From NCBI GenBank assembly GCA_029460375.1, contig JARPAQ010000031.1, positions 1-5,174 of the forward strand: 5,174 bases of DNA. The letters run 5' to 3'. The DNA comes from Nitrososphaerota archaeon (GTDB lineage Archaea > Thermoproteota > Nitrososphaeria > Nitrososphaerales > JACPRH01). Made by a program: the position numbers and the translations under genes. This document shows positions 1 to 5,174 of the stretch, one piece after another (position 1 is the first letter of the stretch; every line of letters begins with the position of its first letter). Below the pieces are notes generated by a model. It ran no database searches, had not been told where the DNA came from, and was given only the letters and a program-made list of their open reading frames with translations.

Positions 1-201
1 GCATTTCTCAGAGTCGTAGAGACGAATAAAGAAGCAAACACGCCTTTAGACATAATTGATAGGCTTTACGCGATACGGTATGTAGATGTGGAAAAGGAGC
101 TGAAGCAGCTCGACCCTGATATGAACTCCTTCTTTAAGATAAATTCTGATGAAGATGTTCAGAAGGCCCGAAATATAGCTAATACACTTAGGAAGAAATA
201 G
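1..201 (+). CDS. MobA-like NTP transferase, C-terminal end (partial)
   Basis: This reading frame is open from the first base and ends in TAG at 199-201, leaving 66 visible residues of a protein whose N-terminus lies outside the window. The segment FFKINSDEDVQKA (visible residues 44-56) resembles the closing motif of MobA-type molybdenum cofactor guanylyltransferases, where a sheet-forming 'FfNiNtpeDl..A' stretch is followed by a final helix. MobA proteins transfer GMP from GTP to molybdopterin in the cytoplasm. The nucleotide-binding N-terminal motif (LxGGxSxRxG) cannot be seen, so the substrate is inferred; another member of the same nucleotidyltransferase fold acting on a sugar phosphate or cobinamide phosphate is possible. 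The charged tail ending RKK looks like a natural C-terminus. The next gene starts 19 bases downstream on the same strand, which suggests co-transcription. Confidence 0.6.
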   Translation, partial: AFLRVVETNKEANTPLDIIDRLYAIRYVDVEKELKQLDPDMNSFFKINSDEDVQKARNIANTLRKK

Positions 202-220
202 CGCCTCTTGGTAGATATAT

Positions 221-1180
221 GTGTGCTCAGTCGCTGTCTTCTTTGGTGAAGTCTCGTCAACATACTCTTTCCCCTCAGGCCACCCCATGTCAGGAGACCG
301 TGCCAAAGCTTTCTGGAGTGAAATGGAGAAACAAGGTCTAAACAAACCGGGCAGTTTAAAGATTCACCAGCCTGTACAGGCTTCTGAAGAAGATCTTCGC
401 CTATTCCACACGAAGAAATACATCGATTTCGTCAAGAAGTCTTCAAAGACAGGGGTGGGAGTTCTAGATTATGGTGACACTCCAGCGTTCAAGGGGGTTT
501 TTGAAGCTTCAAGCTATACCGTGGGTTCCACACTGCATGGGCTCGATATGGTTATGCGAAAGGAGGCTGAGCACGCGTTTAACCCGATAGGAGGACTGCA
601 CCACGCTAGGAGTGGCTCAGCGGCGGGTTTCTGCGTATTCAACGATGCTGCTATAGCCATCATTCAGGCTGAAAAAAAGTACGGTTTGAAACGTATACTG
701 TACGTGGATATAGACGCGCACCACGGGGATGGAGTCTTCTACGCCTTCTATGATGACCCGAAGGTATTTGTAGCGGATATTCATGAAGACGGTAGATTTC
801 TCTACCCCGGAACAGGCTCTGAAGACGAAAAAGGAGGAAGTACAGCTGAAGGGACTAAGCTCCCCATACCTCTGCCTCCATCTGCGGATGATGAACAGTT
901 CATAGAAGCCTTCAAGCGGGTAGAGATCTTCGCGTCGAAAGTAGAGCCAGATCTGGTACTCTTTCAGTGTGGTGGAGATGGTTTAATGAACGATCCGATA
1001 ACTCATCTAAGATACACCCCGCAGGCTCACAAATATGCTGCAGATAGCCTTCACCAGATAGCTCACAAATTCAGCAAAGGACGAATTTTAGCAATGGGCG
1101 GCGGAGGGTACAACTCTGAGAATACCGCTAAAGCCTGGGTTGAAGTTGTTAAGGTCTTTCTAGAGCATACAGCCGACTAG
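221..1180 (+). CDS. Histone deacetylase / AcuC-family zinc deacetylase
   Basis: The 319-residue protein is a full-length arginase/deacetylase-fold hydrolase that removes acetyl groups from acetylated lysine or a related amide using one metal ion. The active site is complete. H127 and H128 (in GGLHHAR) are the general acid/base pair. D163 and D170 fit the charge-relay aspartates. D165 and H167 (in YVDIDAHHGDGV), with D253 (CGGDGL), are the metal ligands, and Y297 (GGGGYN) is the transition-state tyrosine. The PGTG loop (196-199) and GFCVFND (136-142) are also family marks. DPITHLRYT (258-266) resembles AcuC proteins more than polyamine deacetylases. The GTG start at 221 is chosen because an in-frame TAG lies at 212-214 and the N-terminus aligns with family members; the next ATG (residue 23) would remove the conserved GHP region. 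Only a weak GGT lies upstream. No signal peptide is visible, so it is probably cytoplasmic. The true substrate (chromatin protein, acetyl-CoA synthetase or a small molecule) cannot be read from sequence. Confidence 0.93.
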   Translation: MCSVAVFFGEVSSTYSFPSGHPMSGDRAKAFWSEMEKQGLNKPGSLKIHQPVQASEEDLRLFHTKKYIDFVKKSSKTGVGVLDYGDTPAFKGVFEASSYTVGSTLHGLDMVMRKEAEHAFNPIGGLHHARSGSAAGFCVFNDAAIAIIQAEKKYGLKRILYVDIDAHHGDGVFYAFYDDPKVFVADIHEDGRFLYPGTGSEDEKGGSTAEGTKLPIPLPPSADDEQFIEAFKRVEIFASKVEPDLVLFQCGGDGLMNDPITHLRYTPQAHKYAADSLHQIAHKFSKGRILAMGGGGYNSENTAKAWVEVVKVFLEHTAD

Positions 1181-2295
1181 AGACTCCACCTGTATGCCAG
1201 CCGTTCCAACCGTTTCAACGCGTTTACTCTGTCTTTGTCACCCAGCCGAGCAGATTCTACAGATTCCCGCACGAACCTTATACTTTCATCCATAACTTTT
1301 CGGTTAACCGGAAAAGGGACTCCATCCTTACCGCCGTGTGCAAAGCTGAATTTGACAGGATCTCGCCAACTTGGAGGCTTGCCGTAAATCAACTCTGCTA
1401 CTAGCGCCAGAGCCCTCACAGTGGCGGGCCCAACCCCTCTTTGGCTGATGACCTCTTCGTAATTCTTTGGCTGTCTGTCGTATAGCTCTCTGAAGATTCT
1501 CCAATTCAAGTTTCGAGGCATTCGGTACTCTAGAAATACGGGGTGAGGTTCAGATGGTTTCGACCAATAGTCAAGCGAAGCCTCTTTCGATCCTATTCGG
1601 GATATAGATGAAATCAAATTGTTTGTGTCTCCTTTCACGAGATCAACACAGATCTTCTGATTCTCCTCAGAAGCCCGAGCGGTCATATCGAGAACACGAT
1701 CCTTCAAAGTATCGCCTATTATAGCATCATGAGGCTCCAAGACAAAGCTCTTGACATGCTGAGAGAGCCAGTGGTACCTCCGCGCTGTTCGATCATTTAC
1801 ATCCAGCCCTTGTTGAATGACACACCAGTTTCCTCTTTCGCTTACAAAGAAAGTATGGTGATATATGGGGTACCCCGCCTGAACCGCTGCTGTATCTGTC
1901 TTTGCACACATCCTGCTGGCATACTGAAGTTTCTCAACTCGATTCGTCGACAGGTTGAACTCGTTACCTATCTGCAAGATCTCATCAGGAGTCTTCTTGG
2001 ATACCCGACCTTTTCCACCAGCGACCCTTATCCCATGATCCTCCACGGTCAAAGCACTTTTCAGAACACCTGTAACCACCGTTGTCAGCCCCGACGAGTG
2101 CCAGTCGAAGCCTAAAACGCAGCCGAAGGCCTGGAACCAATATGGGTCTGATAATCGTTGTAGAAAAGTATCTGGGCTCTGCTCTTCCGCGATGAGGCGC
2201 ACCATCTCTCTTGATAGGCGTTTCATCCTTTGTGTGAGCCATCGGGGTGCGTGACCGCCGTGCAGAGGAAGGATCACATGGCCGGTCTTCTTCAT
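1177..2295 (-). CDS. DUF763 family protein (uncharacterised)
   Basis: The 372-residue protein is full length for DUF763 (COG1415), a conserved family in archaea and some bacteria whose function is, as far as I know, not established. Recognisable family blocks in order are LHGGHAPRWL (11-20), RLSDPYWFQAFGCVLGFDWH (47-66), a GKGRVSKK loop (95-101), YHHTFFV with GNWCVIQQGLD (145-165), ARRYHWL (171-177), and FSFAHGGKDGVPFPV (316-330). Residues about 283-305 (RGVGPATVRALALVAELIYG) read like a helix-hairpin-helix with a GxGP turn, the type DNA glycosylases use to contact the DNA backbone, so nucleic-acid binding is a reasonable inference. Several invariant His, Asp and Trp residues suggest an enzymatic or metal site. 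The ATG at 2293-2295 has no Shine-Dalgarno sequence, but a TATA-like element lies about 30 bases upstream, suggesting a leaderless or short-leader transcript. The 3' end overlaps the convergent deacetylase gene by four bases. Confidence 0.9.
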   Translation of the reverse strand: MKKTGHVILPLHGGHAPRWLTQRMKRLSREMVRLIAEEQSPDTFLQRLSDPYWFQAFGCVLGFDWHSSGLTTVVTGVLKSALTVEDHGIRVAGGKGRVSKKTPDEILQIGNEFNLSTNRVEKLQYASRMCAKTDTAAVQAGYPIYHHTFFVSERGNWCVIQQGLDVNDRTARRYHWLSQHVKSFVLEPHDAIIGDTLKDRVLDMTARASEENQKICVDLVKGDTNNLISSISRIGSKEASLDYWSKPSEPHPVFLEYRMPRNLNWRIFRELYDRQPKNYEEVISQRGVGPATVRALALVAELIYGKPPSWRDPVKFSFAHGGKDGVPFPVNRKVMDESIRFVRESVESARLGDKDRVNALKRLERLAYRWSL

Positions 2296-2318
2296 CTATA
2301 GGAACTATTGGGACATCG

Positions 2319-2328
2319 GTTTTTTAAG
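2319..2328 (-). promoter_or_regulatory. Candidate TATA box for the DUF763 gene
   Basis: On the minus strand this reads CTTAAAAAAC, an archaeal TATA-like element centred about 29 bases before the ATG at 2295. Transcription normally begins some 25 bases after the element, so the mRNA would start almost at the start codon. This fits the absence of a ribosome-binding site there. The assignment rests on position and composition only. Confidence 0.45.
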
Positions 2329-2428
2329 TTGTTCGCCGTGGTTGCTGTTAGGTTGAGTGAGCTTAGGTTTACTTAAAATGCATATTGTTTAGTATGTTTG
2401 TTTACAAAAAAGTCTTTTATTCTTCACC

Positions 2429-2444
2429 TAATATATATTATATA
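2429..2444 (+). promoter_or_regulatory. Candidate TATA box for the zinc-finger gene
   Basis: The tract reads TAATATATATTATATA, the most TATA-like stretch in the spacer. A start about 25 bases downstream would fall near 2460-2470 and give a leader of roughly 35-40 bases before the TTG at 2503. That leaves room for the AGGTTGA ribosome-binding sequence. The repetitive AT content makes the exact element uncertain. Confidence 0.5.
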
Positions 2445-2502
2445 GAGGTTGAAAATTGCTAACTCACATAAGGTTTAGCGAATCTTGAAAGGTTGAAAAA
2501 AA

Positions 2503-2697
2503 TTGAGCTCAGTCGATAAGCAGGAGCCGCCGATAATAGTCTGTGGATGGTGTGGACGCAAGCTTGGCACAGGGTACTTTTTCAGGTGTAAAGACTGCTC
2601 AACAACCTACTGTTTTATTCATAGAGATCGGCACGTATGCACTGTTAAAGTTAAAGCTTCTAAGCCGCGAGATCGAAGAAAGGTAACCGCCACGTAG
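2503..2697 (+). CDS. Small AN1-like zinc-finger protein
   Basis: The 64-residue protein has eight evenly placed metal ligands: C14, C17, C29, C32, C37, H40, H44 and C46. The pattern C-x2-C-x11-C-x2-C-x4-C-x2-H-x3-H-x-C matches the AN1 zinc finger, which binds two zinc ions, except that the last His-His spacing is three residues rather than the usual five. The rest is a short polar N-terminus and a basic tail (VKVKASKPRDRRK, 48-60). No membrane segment is present, so it is a small cytoplasmic protein. AN1 domains in eukaryotes act in protein quality control and ubiquitin-linked stress responses; the archaeal role is not known to me, and protein or nucleic-acid binding are both possible. The TTG start is the only start near the N-terminus, since an in-frame TGA sits at 2494-2496 and no ATG or GTG occurs before the first cysteine. 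AGGTTGA at 2490-2496 is a suitably spaced partial Shine-Dalgarno sequence. Confidence 0.82.
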   Translation: MSSVDKQEPPIIVCGWCGRKLGTGYFFRCKDCSTTYCFIHRDRHVCTVKVKASKPRDRRKVTAT

Positions 2698-2705
2698 CAG
2701 AAGAG

Positions 2706-2735
2706 CTGTTTTATATCTTTGTTAAAGCTTTTTCA
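2706..2735 (+). terminator. T-rich candidate terminator after the zinc-finger gene
   Basis: Ten bases beyond the zinc-finger stop codon there are successive T tracts (TTTT at 2709-2712, TTT at 2718-2720, TTTTT at 2729-2733). Archaeal RNA polymerase commonly terminates on such oligo-T runs without a strong hairpin. The short AAAGCTTT palindrome at 2724-2731 is too small to be a convincing stem. Confidence 0.45.
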
Positions 2736-2752
2736 AGTACATAATTATTGGT

Positions 2753-2766
2753 AAAAAGTTTTATCA
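2753..2766 (+). promoter_or_regulatory. Candidate BRE/TATA element for the pgk-gap transcript
   Basis: AAAAAGTTTTATC resembles an archaeal purine-rich BRE followed by a TATA box. A start about 25 bases downstream would fall near 2785-2790, just before the AGGTGG at 2798-2803. This would make an mRNA with a leader of roughly 110 bases ahead of pgk. Other TATA-like words nearby (CTTTTAAG at 2774-2781, ACTATATT at 2787-2794) are alternatives that would shorten the leader. Confidence 0.35.
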
Positions 2767-2797
2767 CGACATACTTTTAAGTTTGGACTATATTGTT

Positions 2798-2803
2798 AGG
2801 TGG
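2798..2803 (+). promoter_or_regulatory. Shine-Dalgarno sequence before the small leader ORF
   Basis: AGGTGG closely matches the archaeal anti-Shine-Dalgarno complement (GGAGGTGA). It lies eight bases before a TTG at 2812 but about 100 bases before pgk, so it cannot serve pgk directly. It is the main reason for taking the following 24-codon frame seriously. Confidence 0.4.
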
Positions 2804-2811
2804 ATTATACC

Positions 2812-2886
2812 TTGTCTGATTTAGTAAAGACCATCTCGAAGAATCTTACAAGCGACGCCTTTTTCTACTCAACACAGTCAAAGTAA
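2812..2886 (+). CDS. Possible 24-codon leader ORF upstream of pgk
   Basis: A TTG-initiated frame of 24 codons ends in TAA at 2884-2886, 15 bases before the preferred pgk start at 2902. The peptide begins MSDLVKTISKNL and ends FFYSTQSK; it is polar, has no membrane segment and no family I recognise. Support comes from the well-spaced AGGTGG upstream and the tight placement before pgk, which would allow translational coupling. It is in the same frame as pgk, but two stops (TAA 2884, TGA 2893) separate them, so it is not simply an N-terminal extension of pgk. A chance ORF in a 5' leader remains quite possible. Confidence 0.3.
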   Translation: MSDLVKTISKNLTSDAFFYSTQSK

Positions 2887-2901
2887 TTCGGGTGAATGGA
2901 G

Positions 2902-4113
2902 ATGACGACCAAGATGCTCACGATTGAGGATATAGAACCGGAAGGGAAGACCATATTGGCAAGAGTCGACTTGAACACACCCGTGGATCCTAAGACCGGT
3001 AAACTCATGGATCTGAACAGAATCGCCGAAGCTTCTGTAACTATACGAGACCTCAAGAACTCAAAGGTCGTAGTTGCGTCACATCAAGGGCGAGTTGGAC
3101 GGGACGACTTCATCAGTCTGGAACAGCATGCGGAAGCCCTAAGCAAGTATTTAGGTTACAAAGTAAAGTTTGTGGACGACATATTCGGGCCCACTGCCAG
3201 AGAACAAATTGACTCCCTGTCAGACGGAGAAGTTCTGCTTCTGGATAACCTTCGGCTGGCGGCGGAGGAGAACAATGAGTTCACACCAGCGGATGCAGCA
3301 AAGACTATACTCGTTCAACGGTTATACAAGCACTTTGATGCTTGTGTGCTCGACGCTTTTCCAACTGCACATAGATCTTGTCCCTCTATAGTAGGGTTTG
3401 CGGAGCTTCTGCCGGCATGTGGAGGTAGGTTAGTGGCTAAGGAGTTGAAGGCTCTCAACAGAATCCTTACCATAGCTAAGGGTCTTTACACTACGGTTCT
3501 GGGCGGTGCGAAGATATCTGATCGTCTTGAGGCGATAGATACGCTTATCGAGAATAAGCGGGCGGATAAGGTTCTGCTCACGGGCTTGGTTGCGAACATA
3601 TTTCTTCAGGCGTCAGGCCGTATAAGTGACCCTCTTGGATTACAAGATGAGGATAGGTATGTACGGAAAGCTGAGAAACTGCTTTCAAACTATCCTGACA
3701 TCTTTGAAATGCCTGTGGATGTTGCTGTGGAAACGAGTGGTTCGAGATTAGAGGTTGCGGTGGAAGATCTGGAGCCTGGTCAGAAGATTATGGATATAGG
3801 TAGCGCTACGATAGATCATTACTCGCGGCTAATTCGCAGCTCAGGCACTGTGTTTATGAGCGGGCCCCCAGGGCTCTTCGAGAACTCGGCGTTCACCAAA
3901 GGAACTGAAGAACTTTTGAGGGCTATGGCTTCATCTCTAGGTACAACAATCGTCAGCGGCGGGCATCTTAGCGCGGCTCTAGAGCGTTTCGGGATAAAGG
4001 GGTGGATAGATTATGTAAGCACTGCTGGGGGTGCTCTTGTACTCTTTCTTGCAGGTAAGAATCTACCCCTGTTTGAAGCGCTAGATAAGGCTGCTAGGAG
4101 GATGAAGAAGTGA
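2902..4113 (+). CDS. pgk: Phosphoglycerate kinase (archaeal type)
   Basis: The enzyme catalyses reversible phosphate transfer between 1,3-bisphosphoglycerate/ADP and 3-phosphoglycerate/ATP in cytoplasmic glycolysis and gluconeogenesis. At 403 residues it is normal length for an archaeal monomeric PGK. Motifs in order: RVDLNTPVD (21-29) and SHQGR (60-64) for substrate binding, LDNLR (114-118), DAFPTAHR (151-158), GGAKISD (201-207) with the nucleotide-site lysine, DIGSAT (298-303), SGPPGLFE (320-327), GGHLSA (353-358), and STAGGALVLFLAGK (373-386). DIGSAT replaces the commoner DIGPxT, but no catalytic residue is obviously missing. Three in-frame ATGs (2896, 2902, 2914) are possible starts. 2902 is preferred because GGGTGA at 2890-2895 is correctly spaced for it and abuts 2896; starting at 2896 would add two residues. 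The stop overlaps the gap start by four bases, so the two genes form an operon. Confidence 0.96.
   Translation: MTTKMLTIEDIEPEGKTILARVDLNTPVDPKTGKLMDLNRIAEASVTIRDLKNSKVVVASHQGRVGRDDFISLEQHAEALSKYLGYKVKFVDDIFGPTAREQIDSLSDGEVLLLDNLRLAAEENNEFTPADAAKTILVQRLYKHFDACVLDAFPTAHRSCPSIVGFAELLPACGGRLVAKELKALNRILTIAKGLYTTVLGGAKISDRLEAIDTLIENKRADKVLLTGLVANIFLQASGRISDPLGLQDEDRYVRKAEKLLSNYPDIFEMPVDVAVETSGSRLEVAVEDLEPGQKIMDIGSATIDHYSRLIRSSGTVFMSGPPGLFENSAFTKGTEELLRAMASSLGTTIVSGGHLSAALERFGIKGWIDYVSTAGGALVLFLAGKNLPLFEALDKAARRMKK
4096..4105 (+). promoter_or_regulatory. Strong ribosome-binding site of gap inside the pgk 3' end
   Basis: AGGAGGATGA lies within the last codons of pgk, and its AGGAGG core ends eight bases before the gap GTG at 4110. 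It is the best Shine-Dalgarno match in the window. It settles the GTG start and indicates independent reinitiation on gap in addition to coupling through the overlapping stop codon. Confidence 0.75.
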
Positions 4114-5135
4114 TAACGGTTGGCGTCGTTGGTTATGGCGTAATAGGTCGAAGGGTGGCTGATGCTGTTTCAGCCCAGCCAGATATGCAAGTAATCGGCG
4201 TAGTCAAGAAGAAACCCGACTACAAAGCGAAGCTCGCGATTTCAAAAGGCTTCTCAGTATACGCAGCTGACGGTGAAAGCAGGAAAATGTTCGAAGATGC
4301 GGGTCTTCAAATTTCAGGCGAGATTAAAGACCTTGTGAGTGAGGTGGATATAGTGGTTGACGCATCTCCAGGCAAGGTCGGAGCAAGTAACAGAGATGTC
4401 TACCGTAGTCTTGGGAAGAAGGTTATCTATCAAGGCGGAGAGCCGGCGGATGTAGCTGACCTCTCCTTTGTTGCTCAATGTAACTTCGAGAAGGCTGAAG
4501 GAAAGAGTTCCGTTAGAGTAGTTTCGTGCAATACTACGGGTCTTTGCAGACTTCTGAATGCTTTGGATACGAACTTTGGGATAGATAAGGCTCGGGTTGT
4601 GATAATTAGGCGAGCAACGGATCCTGATGAACCCGGGAAAGGTATAATCGACGCTGTATCTTTAGATCCTGTACATATACCGTCTCATCATGGCCTTGAT
4701 GTCAACACAGTTTTACCGCACGTGAAGATAATCACGACTGCTGTAAAGATACCTACGACTCATATGCATGTTCACACCTTGATGATCTCCTTGAAGGACA
4801 GCACTGCCACGAAAGATCAAGTAATCGATGTATTGAACGGCACCACACGCATACTTCTGATTTCGAGTAAGGATGGTTTCAAATCTACAGGGCAGGTCTT
4901 CGACTACGCACGAGAACTCGGCAGGTGGAGAAGTGACATGTATGAGCTTGTAGTCTGGAAAGACTCTATCAACATAATAGATGGGGAGATTTACCTTTAC
5001 ATGGGAGTTGGGCAGGAGGCTATAGTCATCCCTGAAGTTGTCGACGCAATCAGAGCACTTATAGGCGGTTACACCCGAGATGAGTCTATAAGTATGACGA
5101 ATAAGACTCTGAATATCCTAAAGTATAAAGCATGA
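4110..5135 (+). CDS. gap: Type II glyceraldehyde-3-phosphate dehydrogenase (archaeal)
   Basis: The 341-residue protein is the archaeal phosphorylating GAPDH (EC 1.2.1.59), which interconverts glyceraldehyde 3-phosphate and 1,3-bisphosphoglycerate with NAD(P). The N-terminus has the Rossmann motif GYGVIGRR (8-15). The catalytic thiol is C140 in SCNTTGL (139-145), the type II signature. RRATDP (167-172) and PSHHGLDV (191-198) are further family blocks. H220 in TTHMHVH is the likely catalytic-histidine equivalent of the LMH motif in other archaeal enzymes, with H218 replacing the usual Leu. The basic run KKKPDYK (33-39) after the second strand is compatible with NADP binding, but this is inference. 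The family normally forms cytoplasmic tetramers. The GTG start at 4110-4112 overlaps the pgk TGA as GTGA and is fixed by the strong ribosome-binding site. In many archaea this enzyme works mainly in the gluconeogenic direction with PGK. Confidence 0.97.
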   Translation: MITVGVVGYGVIGRRVADAVSAQPDMQVIGVVKKKPDYKAKLAISKGFSVYAADGESRKMFEDAGLQISGEIKDLVSEVDIVVDASPGKVGASNRDVYRSLGKKVIYQGGEPADVADLSFVAQCNFEKAEGKSSVRVVSCNTTGLCRLLNALDTNFGIDKARVVIIRRATDPDEPGKGIIDAVSLDPVHIPSHHGLDVNTVLPHVKIITTAVKIPTTHMHVHTLMISLKDSTATKDQVIDVLNGTTRILLISSKDGFKSTGQVFDYARELGRWRSDMYELVVWKDSINIIDGEIYLYMGVGQEAIVIPEVVDAIRALIGGYTRDESISMTNKTLNILKYKA

Positions 5136-5137
5136 TG

Positions 5138-5147
5138 GTATAAATAC
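5138..5147 (+). promoter_or_regulatory. Candidate TATA box for a gene beyond the window
   Basis: GTATAAATAC directly after the gap stop codon is a good archaeal TATA-like word. Transcription would begin near 5165-5170, close to a GTG at 5162 and an in-frame ATG at 5171 that could start the next plus-strand gene. The ATG at 5166 is followed at once by a TGA and is not a start. The downstream reading frame is cut off, so its coding nature cannot be judged. Confidence 0.4.
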
Positions 5148-5174
5148 TGCTGCTTGCCATTGTGAATGCGATGA

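Larger units (their letters stand above)
2296..2502. other. AT-rich divergent intergenic region
   Basis: This spacer separates the minus-strand DUF763 gene from the plus-strand zinc-finger gene and should hold both promoters. Its rightmost two thirds are strongly AT-rich. It contains repeated short words: AGGTTGA at 2350-2356, 2446-2452 and 2490-2496; TTGTTTA at 2385-2391 and 2398-2404; and TTAGGTT at 2348-2354 and 2363-2369. No convincing coding region or structured RNA is visible. A 22-codon frame at 2394-2462 runs through the TATA-like tract and has no ribosome-binding site. Confidence 0.6.

Noticed and set aside
46..345. A 99-codon minus-strand reading frame
   Set aside because: It lies opposite the MobA-like end and the conserved N-terminus of the deacetylase; its sequence is not recognisable and has no promoter or ribosome-binding site.
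1729..2242. Two overlapping frames inside the DUF763 gene (128 codons plus strand, 85 codons minus strand)
   Set aside because: They overlap the conserved DUF763 coding sequence along its full length, and their translations are Arg- or Cys-rich shadows with no family features.
2394..2462. A 22-codon ATG frame in the divergent spacer
   Set aside because: It runs through the AT-rich TATA-like tract, has no Shine-Dalgarno sequence, and its codons simply reflect AT-rich DNA.
2698..2895. A structured RNA or riboswitch in the pgk leader
   Set aside because: No stable stems or known aptamer core could be found by eye; only a short AAAGCTTT palindrome is present.
2812..2901. The leader frame as an N-terminal extension of pgk by stop-codon readthrough
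   Set aside because: Two in-frame stops (TAA at 2884 and TGA at 2893) intervene, and pgk is already full length from its own ATG.
2865..3391. A 63-codon minus frame and a 73-codon plus frame overlapping pgk
   Set aside because: Both lie within the pgk coding region in other frames and show no recognisable motif; pgk is certain here.

Overview
This is an archaeal chromosome segment. The evidence is a type II (archaeal) glyceraldehyde-3-phosphate dehydrogenase, an archaeal-type phosphoglycerate kinase, a stand-alone AN1-like zinc finger, a DUF763 protein, archaeal-looking TATA elements before several genes, and mixed ATG/GTG/TTG starts. Base composition is moderate and even, and I see no mobile element, CRISPR array or RNA gene. 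The combination suits a TACK-type archaeon (thaumarchaeal, bathyarchaeal or a relative), but that placement is an inference from gene content, not a phylogenetic result.

Layout. Bases 1-201 hold the C-terminal end of a MobA-like nucleotidyltransferase. It is followed after 19 bases, on the same strand, by a histone-deacetylase/AcuC-family zinc amidohydrolase (221-1180). That gene converges on a DUF763 gene on the minus strand (1177-2295), and the two stop codons share one CTAG. The AT-rich divergent region 2296-2502 carries promoter-like elements for DUF763 and for a 64-residue AN1-like zinc-finger protein (2503-2697, TTG start). A second AT-rich spacer (2698-2901) has T-rich terminator-like sequence, promoter-like sequence and a possible 24-codon leader ORF (2812-2886) with a good Shine-Dalgarno sequence. 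The window ends with pgk (about 2902-4113) and gap (4110-5135), which overlap by four bases, then a TATA-like element for a gene beyond the edge.

How the genes work together. pgk and gap encode consecutive enzymes that interconvert 3-phosphoglycerate, 1,3-bisphosphoglycerate and glyceraldehyde 3-phosphate. Their overlap implies one transcript and coupled translation. In many archaea this pair serves mainly gluconeogenesis. The other genes have no evident shared pathway.

No clearly new system is visible. The points most worth a second look are the putative leader peptide before pgk, the uncharacterised DUF763 protein with a helix-hairpin-helix-like segment, the shortened second zinc site of the AN1-like protein, and the CTAG shared by convergent stop codons.
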